Origin: Inquilinus sp.
Lineage (GTDB): Bacteria > Pseudomonadota > Alphaproteobacteria > DSM-16000 > Inquilinaceae
DNA length: 6,267 nucleotides
Direction: 5' to 3'
Assembly: GCA_013003675.1 (NCBI GenBank)
Contig: JABDIP010000309.1
Coordinates: forward strand, 1 to 6,267
The translations under genes were made by a program, and so were the position numbers. The notes under the pieces are model-generated. The model was given only the letters and a program-made list of their open reading frames with translations, was not told the DNA's origin and did not search any database. Every line of letters begins with the position of its first letter. Positions within the stretch are counted from its first letter, which is position 1. Below, piece by piece: positions 1 through 6,223 of the stretch.

Positions 1-636
1 CGGCGCAAGCTGTACCAGGATGCCAGCATCCTGCGGCTGAAGGCGCGCACCGTGTCGATCGGCGGCCTCGGCCCGCTCACCCACCGGTTGGAGGAGTATC
101 TCGCCGGGATCGAGTCGATCGACGGGCAGAAGGCCGACGATCTGCAGACCTTCGCCGACCGGATCGCCGACGTGCTGGACGGCAAATGGACCGAACCGCG
201 CGAAGTGGCGGGCGTGGTCCGCGACCTGCCGACCCATTGGGCCTTCGAGGTCGGCGACGTCGAGATTGCCCAGGTCGAGATCACCCTGGTCATGCCGCAA
301 CGCTCCGCCGCCCGGGTGGTCGAGCGCGAGTTGGCCGCCTGCGGCTATCGGGTCTCGGTCGTACTCGACCCGTTCGAGGCGATCGGCCTGATCAACGAGA
401 CGCGACCCGATCTGGTGATCACCGCTCAGGTGATGCCACGGCTGTCCGGCGTCGACCTCGCCTGCGCGCTGAGCGCCATGCCGGCCACCCGGGACGTTCC
501 GGTCGCCCTGCTGACCAGCCTGGAACGCGGCCATCCCGACCTGACGGCCCTGCCGATGGGGGCCGGTGTCATCCGCCGCGGCCCCTCCTTCGGCGAGGAT
601 CTGGCCAACGTGCTGGAGCGGTTCGAGATCACCTGA
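1..636 (+). CDS. Hpt-like / degenerate receiver-domain protein (5' partial)
   Basis: The frame is open to the window edge, so the gene starts upstream; the GTG at 52 lies inside a conserved-looking helix and is probably not the start. Codons 4-31 align without gaps to a remembered CheA-P1/Hpt consensus (LYxxA-H-SLKG...ARTVGLG...HxLE), but the phospho-accepting His position is Ser (codon at 25-27) and the following Lys-Gly is Arg-Leu. A helical linker follows. From about base 262 to the end there is a receiver fold with beta1 at 277-294, beta3 ending in VITAQVMP and beta4 ending in ALLTS. The acidic pair after beta1 is Met-Pro (292-297), the phosphorylatable Asp is Ala (424-426), and the usual Lys-Pro motif reads Arg-Arg-Gly-Pro (574-585); only the Thr (514-516) is kept. 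I infer a phosphorylation-independent protein-interaction module. The partner is unknown, and a chemotaxis-type role is only a guess. It converges on tag and its stop codon overlaps the end of that gene. Confidence 0.8.
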   Translation, partial: RRKLYQDASILRLKARTVSIGGLGPLTHRLEEYLAGIESIDGQKADDLQTFADRIADVLDGKWTEPREVAGVVRDLPTHWAFEVGDVEIAQVEITLVMPQRSAARVVERELAACGYRVSVVLDPFEAIGLINETRPDLVITAQVMPRLSGVDLACALSAMPATRDVPVALLTSLERGHPDLTALPMGAGVIRRGPSFGEDLANVLERFEIT

Positions 637-1285
637 CCGTGGCGCCGGGACGGGACAGGGCCGCCCGTTCCGCCTCGGCCTCAGGGCGAATGCCGCAGCC
701 TTCCAGATGGTCGTTGACCAGGCCCATCGCCTGCATGAAGGCATAGACGGTGGTCGGGCCGACAAAGGTCCAGCCGCGGCGTTTCAGATCCCTGCCGAGG
801 GCCGTCGATTCCGGAGTTTTGCCCAGCGTGCCGAGAGTCGCCCGGTCGAGCGTCGGCGGACGGCTCGCCGGCGCCGGCTCGTGGCGCCAGAAATAGGCCG
901 CCAGAGACCCGTACTCCGCGACCAGATCGAGCGCCCGGTCGGCGTTGTTGACGGTCGATTCGATCTTGCCGCGATGACGGACGATGCCGGCATCCCCCAG
1001 CAGGCGTTCGACATCGTCGGGGCCGAAGGCGGCAACCCGCCCGATGTCGAAGCCGGCGAAGGCGCGGCGGAAATTCTCCCGCTTGCGCAGGATCGTCAAC
1101 CAGCTCAGCCCGGCCTGGAACCCCTCCAGGCAGATCTTCTCGAACAGGCGCCGGTCGTCGGTGACCGGCCGGCCCCATTCCCGGTCGTGATAGTCGCGGT
1201 AGAGCGGATCGTCGCCGCACCACCAGCATCGGGCCCGCCCATCGCTGGAAAAATTCAGCCCTTCGCCCGCATCCGGTTGCGCCAC
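629..1285 (-). CDS. tag: DNA-3-methyladenine glycosylase I
   Basis: This cytoplasmic base-excision repair enzyme removes 3-methyladenine from alkylated DNA. The 218-residue protein aligns along its whole length with E. coli Tag as I remember it. The zinc ligands are present: Cys20, His33, His193 and Cys197, matching E. coli Cys4, His17, His175 and Cys179. The base-recognition residues also match: Tyr32 (YHDREWG), Glu54 (ICLEGFQAGLSW) and Trp62, and the helix-hairpin-helix segment DAGIVRHRGKI is intact. It has about 16 extra N-terminal residues and a short extra C-terminal tail. The start is GTG at 1285, chosen because GGGGAGG sits 7 nt upstream (1293-1299) and no ATG in frame fits. The last codons overlap the end of the convergent receiver gene by 8 nt. 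Identification is secure; the exact start is likely but not certain. Confidence 0.96.
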   Translation of the reverse strand: MAQPDAGEGLNFSSDGRARCWWCGDDPLYRDYHDREWGRPVTDDRRLFEKICLEGFQAGLSWLTILRKRENFRRAFAGFDIGRVAAFGPDDVERLLGDAGIVRHRGKIESTVNNADRALDLVAEYGSLAAYFWRHEPAPASRPPTLDRATLGTLGKTPESTALGRDLKRRGWTFVGPTTVYAFMQAMGLVNDHLEGCGIRPEAEAERAALSRPGATVR

Positions 1286-1292
1286 GCCGCTG

Positions 1293-1299
1293 CCTCCCC
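1293..1299 (-). promoter_or_regulatory. Strong ribosome binding site setting the GTG start of tag
   Basis: On the minus strand this reads GGGGAGG, 7 nt before the GTG at 1285. It is the best Shine-Dalgarno match in the window and supports the non-ATG start. A TATATT hexamer lies directly upstream (1300-1305) but has no good -35 partner and would place the transcript start inside this site, so I do not call it a promoter. Confidence 0.7.
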
Positions 1300-1334
1300 A
1301 ATATAACCTACTGTTCTGGCGTTGTTTTTAGAGG

Positions 1335-1378
1335 ACGACGCACTCGATCGAACGAAACCGGGGCGTCGTGCATTTTTT
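1335..1378 (+). terminator. Hairpin followed by T6, possible weak intrinsic terminator
   Basis: ACGACGC (1335-1341) and GCGTCGT (1363-1369) form a perfect 7-bp inverted repeat around a 21-nt loop that contains the palindrome TCGATCGA (1344-1351). Six T residues follow at 1373-1378. On the + strand this could stop transcription running antisense out of tag and insulate the promoter that starts at 1380. The large loop makes it a weak terminator, and the T tract might instead act as an AT-rich element upstream of that promoter. On the minus strand the hairpin lies about 50 nt upstream of the tag start. Confidence 0.35.
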
Positions 1379-1379
1379 G

Positions 1380-1408
1380 CTTGATCGCGGAATACGCCAT
1401 CCCCATCT
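1380..1408 (+). promoter_or_regulatory. Sigma-32 (RpoH) heat-shock-type promoter
   Basis: CTTGATC (1380-1386), a 14-nt spacer and CCCCATCT (1401-1408) match the E. coli sigma-32 consensus CTTGAAA-N(11-16)-CCCCATNT. The -10 fits at every defined position, the -35 at 5 of 7, and the spacing is in range. As a sigma-70 promoter it is much poorer (TTGATC with CATCTA). The predicted transcript start is near 1415. No protein gene follows, so it appears to serve the candidate small RNA. The match was made by eye, and alphaproteobacterial RpoH consensus sequences differ somewhat from that of E. coli. Confidence 0.55.
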
Positions 1409-1414
1409 ACAGTC

Positions 1415-1557
1415 TTGTCAAAGACAATGATGCCGCTTCGTGGTCCTGGCTGGAAAAACCTGCGACGCGGCAGCACGGACAAGGTCCGGTCGAAGTTAGA
1501 GCGGCCCGCATTGCAAACGTACTCCTGGAAAAGGGTGGTCTTCGGACCACCCTTTTT
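1415..1557 (+). ncRNA. Candidate structured small RNA, about 143 nt
   Basis: The element is bounded by an RpoH-like promoter and a strong intrinsic terminator. Between them are successive local hairpins. Hairpin 1 is TTGTC-AAA-GACAA (1415-1427), right at the predicted 5' end. Hairpin 2 spans 1431-1472: TGCCGC pairs with GCGGCA, then TCG with CGA and GGT with ACC, leaving a 13-nt loop at 1445-1457. Hairpin 3 is CGGAC-AAG-GTCCG (1476-1488). A largely unpaired stretch at 1489-1528 leads into the terminator. The only sense reading frame of any size (ATG at 1427) has no ribosome binding site and runs through the terminator, so a non-coding RNA is the better reading. I checked by eye for SRP RNA, 6S RNA, tmRNA and RNase P RNA signatures and saw none. 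The ends and the function are inferred. Confidence 0.5.
1529..1557 (+). terminator. Strong Rho-independent terminator with UUCG tetraloop
   Basis: GGGTGGTC (1533-1540), a TTCG loop closed by C-G (1541-1544) and GACCACCC (1545-1552) form a perfect 8-bp stem. AAAA before the stem and TTTT after it can extend it to 12 bp. Five T residues follow (1553-1557). This is a textbook intrinsic terminator for + strand transcription, where no protein gene lies upstream for more than 1 kb except antisense tag; it therefore implies a + strand RNA. On the minus strand a TTTT tail also follows the stem, so it may terminate the aldolase gene as well, whose stop lies about 50 nt away. Confidence 0.88.
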
Positions 1558-1605
1558 CTATTCCGTGCTTTAATTGACATATCACAGGCGCCGGCAACTT
1601 TCGGT

Positions 1606-2331
1606 TTACTGGAGATAGTCGGGCGACTCGCGCTCGAGGATTCGTCGCAGGGCGGCGAAATGCGTCGCCGCGGCCTCCGGCGCATAGGCCATCTGCGCCG
1701 CCGTCTTTTCCACCACCGCTTCCGGCACCCGCTTCAGCGGCAGGCCCGTGGCCATCGCCAGCACCTGGTTGCGGCAGACCCGTTCCAGGAAGTAGAGCGC
1801 GTCGAACGCCTCGGCCACCGTCGCACCGACGACGACGACGCCGTGATTGGCAAGGAACAGCACCGAGCGGTTGCCGAGCACCCGGCACAGCCGCTCCCCC
1901 TCCTGCCGGTCGAGCACCAGCCCGTTATATGTCTCGTCATAGGCGACGCGGCCGTGGAATCGCAGCGCGCTCTGGTTGATCGGCTCGATCTCGCCGCCTT
2001 CGACCGAGGTCAGCGCGGTGGCGTAAGGCATATGGGTGTGCAGGATACACCGCGCCTGCGGCACCGCCCGATGCATCGGCCCGTGGATATGGAACGCCGT
2101 CTCGTCGAGCGGCAACTCGCCTTCCAGCACGGCACCGTCGGACCCGACCAGCAACAAATCGGATGCGCGCAGTTCGGACCAGTGCGACCCATAGGGATTG
2201 ACCAGGAAGCGGTCGCCGCTTGGCGACACCGCCAGGCTGAAATGGTTGTCGATGCCCTCGTGCAGGTCGAACCGGACGGCCCAGCGCAAGGCGGCGGCCA
2301 GTTCGCGGCGGGATTCGGTCAGGTCGGTCAT
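1606..2331 (-). CDS. Class II aldolase/adducin family protein
   Basis: The 241-residue cytoplasmic protein belongs to the fold of L-fuculose-1-phosphate aldolase and the adducin head domain. The zinc-binding signature is complete: His98 and His100 in ILHTHMPYAT and His163 in LANHGVVVVG. A catalytic-type Glu77 in LDETAFH sits where fuculose-phosphate aldolase has Glu73. An Asn-His pair (IDNHFSLAV, residues 28-35) and NPYGSHW fit the phosphate or substrate end of the site. These residues suggest an active metal-dependent aldolase or decarboxylase, not a structural adducin-like protein. The substrate cannot be told from sequence, and many proteobacterial members of this subfamily are uncharacterised. 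The ATG start has no obvious Shine-Dalgarno; no other usable start precedes it before the upstream in-frame stop. No operon partner is visible, and it is divergent from purB. Confidence 0.9.
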   Translation of the reverse strand: MTDLTESRRELAAALRWAVRFDLHEGIDNHFSLAVSPSGDRFLVNPYGSHWSELRASDLLLVGSDGAVLEGELPLDETAFHIHGPMHRAVPQARCILHTHMPYATALTSVEGGEIEPINQSALRFHGRVAYDETYNGLVLDRQEGERLCRVLGNRSVLFLANHGVVVVGATVAEAFDALYFLERVCRNQVLAMATGLPLKRVPEAVVEKTAAQMAYAPEAAATHFAALRRILERESPDYLQ

Positions 2332-2365
2332 CTGATAGGCGGCGGTTCGTCCCAGATTAGCGGGC

Positions 2366-2399
2366 GCGCGACACCGGGGATTGCCGATCCGGGTCGCGC
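2366..2399. repeat. Strong bulged inverted repeat between the aldolase gene and purB
   Basis: GCGCGAC, a bulged A and CCGG (2366-2377) pair with CCGG-GTCGCGC (2389-2399) across an 11-nt loop, giving 11 base pairs. An alternative inner pairing of GGAT (2378-2381) with ATCC (2387-2390) is possible. No T tract follows on either strand, so it is not an intrinsic terminator. It lies 34 nt upstream of the aldolase ATG on the minus strand and about 125 nt upstream of purB. It could be a leader structure or an operator; its role is unknown. The rest of the spacer 2332-2523 shows no clear promoter or gene. Confidence 0.5.
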
Positions 2400-2523
2400 C
2401 ACCCTATGAAAGCATGCCGTGCCGGCCGACGCACCCCTCGTCACGATGCCGGTACCGGCCCGACACGACGGCTGATATGGTCGCCGCCCCGATTCCCGAC
2501 GCAGTCCGACAAGGTCGCTTTCA

Positions 2524-3852
<1,329 letters not shown>

Positions 3853-3889
3853 GACCGCCGCGGAGAACGGCATTGGCGTCGTCGGCCGG

Positions 3890-4213
3890 TCAGTCCTCTT
3901 CCATCACCTGGTCGTGGGCGACCTGCAGCAGTTCGTCCATCCGCTTGCGCAGGCGGTGGTCGGAGAGGTCGATGCCCTTGGCGTGCAAATCGGCGTAGAC
4001 CTTGTCGTGGACATCGTCGTCGCCGGGCTGGTCCATCTCGGACAGGATGACCGCCTTGACGTAGGCGTCGACCTCGCCCTCCGGCAACCCCATCACCTCG
4101 GCGGCCCACTGCCCGAGCAGCTTGTTGCGCCGGTTCTGAATACGAAAGAGGGTGTCCTGATCGTGCTTGAACTTCAGTTCGAATGCCTTCTCGCGATCGT
4201 CGAAACCACTCAT
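3890..4213 (-). CDS. F1FO-ATP synthase inhibitor zeta subunit (DUF1476)
   Basis: The 107-residue protein carries the N-terminal hallmark of the DUF1476 family, FDDREKAFELKFKHD (residues 4-18), followed by RRNKLLGQWAAEVMG (28-42). The rest is charged and helical, consistent with the four-helix bundle known for this family. In Paracoccus and relatives the zeta subunit binds F1 and its N-terminus blocks ATP hydrolysis, working much like mitochondrial IF1. It has no signal peptide or membrane segment and should act at the cytoplasmic face. Potency differs between lineages, so inhibition here is inferred. The start is ATG at 4213, with GGAG about 12 nt upstream. DUF1476 genes are commonly found next to purine genes in alphaproteobacteria, as here between purB and purC, but this one lies on the opposite strand to both. 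Confidence 0.92.
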   Translation of the reverse strand: MSGFDDREKAFELKFKHDQDTLFRIQNRRNKLLGQWAAEVMGLPEGEVDAYVKAVILSEMDQPGDDDVHDKVYADLHAKGIDLSDHRLRKRMDELLQVAHDQVMEED

Positions 4214-4242
4214 GGTCGGGTCCGTCTCCAGGGTGTCGGTCG

Positions 4243-4257
4243 GGGCGGATGCCGCCC
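4243..4257. repeat. Perfect inverted repeat in the zeta gene leader
   Basis: GGGCGG-ATG-CCGCCC is a perfect 6-bp dyad with a 3-nt spacer, 29 nt upstream of the zeta ATG on the minus strand. In RNA it could form a tight hairpin in the zeta leader. It is short and GC-rich, so chance occurrence in a genome like this is quite possible. Confidence 0.35.
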
Positions 4258-4269
4258 TCTTCTCACCCT

Positions 4270-4285
4270 AATTGCTATCGCAATT
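4270..4285. promoter_or_regulatory. AT-rich palindrome, candidate operator between divergent genes
   Basis: AATTGC-TATC-GCAATT is a perfect 6-bp dyad with a 4-nt spacer in the 134-bp spacer between the zeta gene and the NRDE gene. It is one of the few AT-rich patches nearby and its symmetry is typical of a dimeric repressor site. Within it TTGCTA (4272-4277) could be a -35 with GATACC (4294-4299) as a weak -10 for the NRDE gene. TTGC/GCAA half-sites occur in some Fur-family boxes, but the spacing differs, so I do not name a regulator. Confidence 0.35.
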
Positions 4286-4347
4286 CGCCGGGGGATACCA
4301 CCCCAATGGGGCGTCGAAACGCCGGGCAAGCGGGTGGGCCGGCGCTG

Positions 4348-5106
4348 ATGTGCACGCTGGTCGTCCTCCGCCGCCCCGGCCATGATTGGCCGCTGCTGCT
4401 GGCCGCCAACCGCGATGAGCGGATCGACCGCCCCTGGCAGCCGCCGGCGCGCCACTGGCCCGACCGGCCCGAGGTTCTCGCCGGCCGCGACGAGGTGGCC
4501 GGCGGCACCTGGCTTGGCCTCAACGATCACGGCCTGGCCGCCGGCATCATGAACCGGCGGGGCACGCTGGGGCCTGCCCCCGGCAAGCGAAGCCGCGGCG
4601 AGCTGGTGCTGGAGGCGCTCGACCACGCCGATGCCGACGCCGCGGCGGCGGCGCTTGCCGAGTTGGATGGCGGCGCCTATCGCGCCTTCAACATGGTTGT
4701 CGCCGACGATCGCGATGCCTATTGGCTGGCCAACCGGGCCGACGGCCGCCGGCTGGTCGAGGTCAGGCCGTTGCCGGCGGGCTTCTCGATGCTGACCGCC
4801 GAGGACCGCAACGACCCCGCCTGCCCGCGCATCGCCGCCTGGCTGCCGCGCTTTCGCGCCGCGCCGGCACCCGAGCCCGGAGCCGGCGACTGGTCCGTCT
4901 GGGAAGCCCTGATGGCGGCCGGACCGCCGCCGGGCAGCAGCGACCGGGCGGCGGCGATGTGCGTGCCGGTGGAAGACGGGTTCGGCACCCTGTCGTCGAG
5001 CCTGATCGCCCTGCCGGCCCCCGGCCTCGACGAAACGCCGCCGATCTGGCGCTTCGCCGCCGGGCCGCCGGATGCAACGCCCTATCGCGATATCACGCAG
5101 TGCTGA
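4348..5106 (+). CDS. NRDE (TANGO2-like) family protein
   Basis: The 252-residue protein has the family-naming motif Asn-Arg-Asp-Glu in LLLAANRDER (residues 17-25). It begins Met-Cys-Thr, with the conserved Cys2 that would be exposed after Met removal, as in N-terminal nucleophile hydrolases, the fold suggested for this family. Other matches are GGTWLGLNDHGLAAGIMNRRG (51-71, conserved core), RSRGELV (81-87), YRAFNMVVAD (111-120) and GFGTLSSSLIAL (211-222). The family runs from bacteria to human TANGO2; a heme-handling role has been reported for some members, but the biochemical activity is unsettled. The frame is open further upstream, but ATG at 4348 is chosen because family members start MCT or MCI. 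It lies on the same strand as purC, which has its own promoter 12 nt past this stop codon, so a shared operon is not required. Confidence 0.92.
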   Translation: MCTLVVLRRPGHDWPLLLAANRDERIDRPWQPPARHWPDRPEVLAGRDEVAGGTWLGLNDHGLAAGIMNRRGTLGPAPGKRSRGELVLEALDHADADAAAAALAELDGGAYRAFNMVVADDRDAYWLANRADGRRLVEVRPLPAGFSMLTAEDRNDPACPRIAAWLPRFRAAPAPEPGAGDWSVWEALMAAGPPPGSSDRAAAMCVPVEDGFGTLSSSLIALPAPGLDETPPIWRFAAGPPDATPYRDITQC

Positions 5107-5118
5107 CCAGCCGGCCAA

Positions 5119-5147
5119 TTGTGGAGGGCGGTGGGTACTGCTATATG
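5119..5147 (+). promoter_or_regulatory. Sigma-70-type promoter for purC-purS
   Basis: TTGTGG (5119-5124), a 17-nt spacer and TATATG (5142-5147) form a plausible housekeeping promoter, directly after the NRDE stop codon. The -10 keeps TATA and the -35 keeps TTG. The predicted start is near 5154, giving a leader of about 56 nt before the purC ATG. Confidence 0.55.
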
Positions 5148-5155
5148 AATCATTC

Positions 5156-5187
5156 AGGGAACGGACGGGCCAGCCTCGGCGTTCCCT
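5156..5187 (+). promoter_or_regulatory. 5' leader stem-loop of purC mRNA
   Basis: AGGGAACG (5156-5163) and CGTTCCCT (5180-5187) are a perfect 8-bp inverted repeat with a 16-nt loop. The left arm begins within a few bases of the predicted transcript start, and the right arm ends 9 nt before the purC ribosome binding site AGAGG (5197-5201). No T tract follows, so it is not an obvious terminator. It may protect the 5' end or control translation. It has no resemblance that I can see to a known purine riboswitch. Confidence 0.5.
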
Positions 5188-5210
5188 ATTTGATACAGAG
5201 GTCTTGTACC

Positions 5211-5984
5211 ATGAGCCGTCGCAGGCGGATTTACGAGGGCAAGGCGAAGGTCCTGTTCGAAGGGCCCGAGCCGGGCACGTTGGTTCAGTATTTCAAGGAC
5301 GACGCCACCGCATTCAACAACCAGAAGAAAGGGATCATCTCGGGCAAGGGAGTGCTGAACAACCGCATCTCCGAATACCTGATGACCCGGCTCGCCGAGA
5401 TGGGCATCCCGACCCATTTCGTGAAGCGCCTGAACATGCGCGAGCAGCTCGTCTACGAGTTGGAGATCATCCCGGTCGAGGTCGTCGTCCGCAACATCGC
5501 CGCCGGCTCGTTCGCCAAGCGGTTCAACATGCCCGACGGCACGCCGATCCCGCGCTCCATCGTCGAGTACTATTACAAGTCCGACGAGCTGGGCGACCCG
5601 ATGGTGACCGAGGAGCACATCACCGCCTTCGGCTGGGCGACGCCGCAGGATCTCGACGACATCATGGCCCTGGCGCTGCGCGTCAACGACTACATGACCG
5701 GGCTGTTCCTCGGCGTCGGATTGCGCCTCGTCGACTTCAAGCTGGAATTCGGCCGGCTCTACAACGACAACGGCGAGATGCGCATCGTGCTGGCCGATGA
5801 GATCAGCCCGGACAATTGCCGGCTGTGGGACGTGACCACCAATGAGCGGCTCGACAAGGACCGCTTCCGCCAGGATCTCGGCGACGTCGAGGAAGCCTAT
5901 CGCGAGGTGGCCCGCCGCCTGGGCGTGCTGCCCGAGGGCGAGGTGCGCGAGATGAAGGCCAAGCGAAGCGAGGCGAAGGCGTGA
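5211..5984 (+). CDS. purC: Phosphoribosylaminoimidazole-succinocarboxamide (SAICAR) synthase
   Basis: This enzyme joins CAIR and aspartate with ATP to make SAICAR, the substrate that PurB then cleaves. The 257-residue length is standard for bacterial PurC. Visible motifs in order are IYEGKAK (7-13, ATP-binding start), FNNQKKGIISGKGVLNN (35-51), the signature VEVVVRNIAAGS (89-100), VDFKLEFGR (174-182) and LADEISPDNCRLWD (194-207, second signature with metal and substrate acidic residues). The frame is open far upstream through the NRDE gene, but ATG at 5211 is supported by AGAGG 9 nt before it, by a promoter at 5119-5147 and by the family N-terminus. The stop overlaps the purS start in the sequence GTGA, which indicates translational coupling. 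Confidence 0.97.
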   Translation: MSRRRRIYEGKAKVLFEGPEPGTLVQYFKDDATAFNNQKKGIISGKGVLNNRISEYLMTRLAEMGIPTHFVKRLNMREQLVYELEIIPVEVVVRNIAAGSFAKRFNMPDGTPIPRSIVEYYYKSDELGDPMVTEEHITAFGWATPQDLDDIMALALRVNDYMTGLFLGVGLRLVDFKLEFGRLYNDNGEMRIVLADEISPDNCRLWDVTTNERLDKDRFRQDLGDVEEAYREVARRLGVLPEGEVREMKAKRSEAKA

Positions 5985-6223
5985 AGGCGCGGGTCGAAAT
6001 AACCCTCAAGCAAGGCGTGCTCGACCCGCAGGGCAAGGCCATCGAGCACGCCCTCTCCGGCCTCGGCTTCGACGGCGTCGGCGAGGTGCGGCAGGGCAAG
6101 CTGATCGAGCTGGACCTCGAGGAGAACGACCCGGACAAGGCCCGGGCGCATGTCGAAAAGATGTGCCGGACCCTGCTCGCCAATCCGGTGATCGAGCGCT
6201 ACGCGATCGATATCCAGGGCTAG
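5981..6223 (+). CDS. purS: Phosphoribosylformylglycinamidine (FGAM) synthase subunit PurS
   Basis: PurS is the small subunit that bridges PurL and PurQ in the three-part enzyme converting FGAR to FGAM with glutamine and ATP. The protein is 80 residues, the normal size, with the family pattern VLDPQGKAIEHAL (13-25), LGFDGVGEVRQGKLIEL (28-44) and LLANPVIERYAIDI (65-78). The GTG start at 5981 overlaps the purC stop by 4 nt and has GAGG 7 nt upstream (5970-5973) inside the purC coding region. Its presence indicates that this organism uses the split small PurL, not the large single-chain enzyme. purQ and purL would be expected downstream but no start for either is recognisable in the remaining 44 bases. 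Confidence 0.95.
   Translation: MKARVEITLKQGVLDPQGKAIEHALSGLGFDGVGEVRQGKLIELDLEENDPDKARAHVEKMCRTLLANPVIERYAIDIQG

Noticed and set aside
52..54. GTG at 52 as the start of the first gene
   Set aside because: The frame is open to base 1, and the upstream codons continue an Hpt-like helix that aligns without gaps, so the gene starts outside the window.
1255..1482. 75-residue minus-strand frame over the tag upstream region
   Set aside because: It overlaps the tag start, the tag ribosome binding site and the small RNA promoter, shows no family resemblance and has arbitrary composition.
1415..1557. Candidate RNA as SRP RNA, 6S RNA, tmRNA or RNase P RNA
   Set aside because: None of the conserved core motifs I know for these RNAs is present, and the hairpin layout does not match.
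1427..1573. 48-codon reading frame inside the candidate small RNA
   Set aside because: It has no ribosome binding site, resembles no protein I know, and runs through the strong terminator; better explained as chance frame in a non-coding RNA.
1381..2409. 342-residue + strand frame
   Set aside because: It is antisense to the clearly identified class II aldolase over most of its length; long shadow frames are expected at this GC content.
4183..4347. N-terminal extension of the NRDE protein
   Set aside because: The extension would overlap the zeta gene start and hide the conserved Met-Cys N-terminus of the family.
4722..5210. Upstream extension of the purC frame
   Set aside because: It overlaps the NRDE gene out of frame; promoter, ribosome binding site and family N-terminus all point to ATG at 5211.
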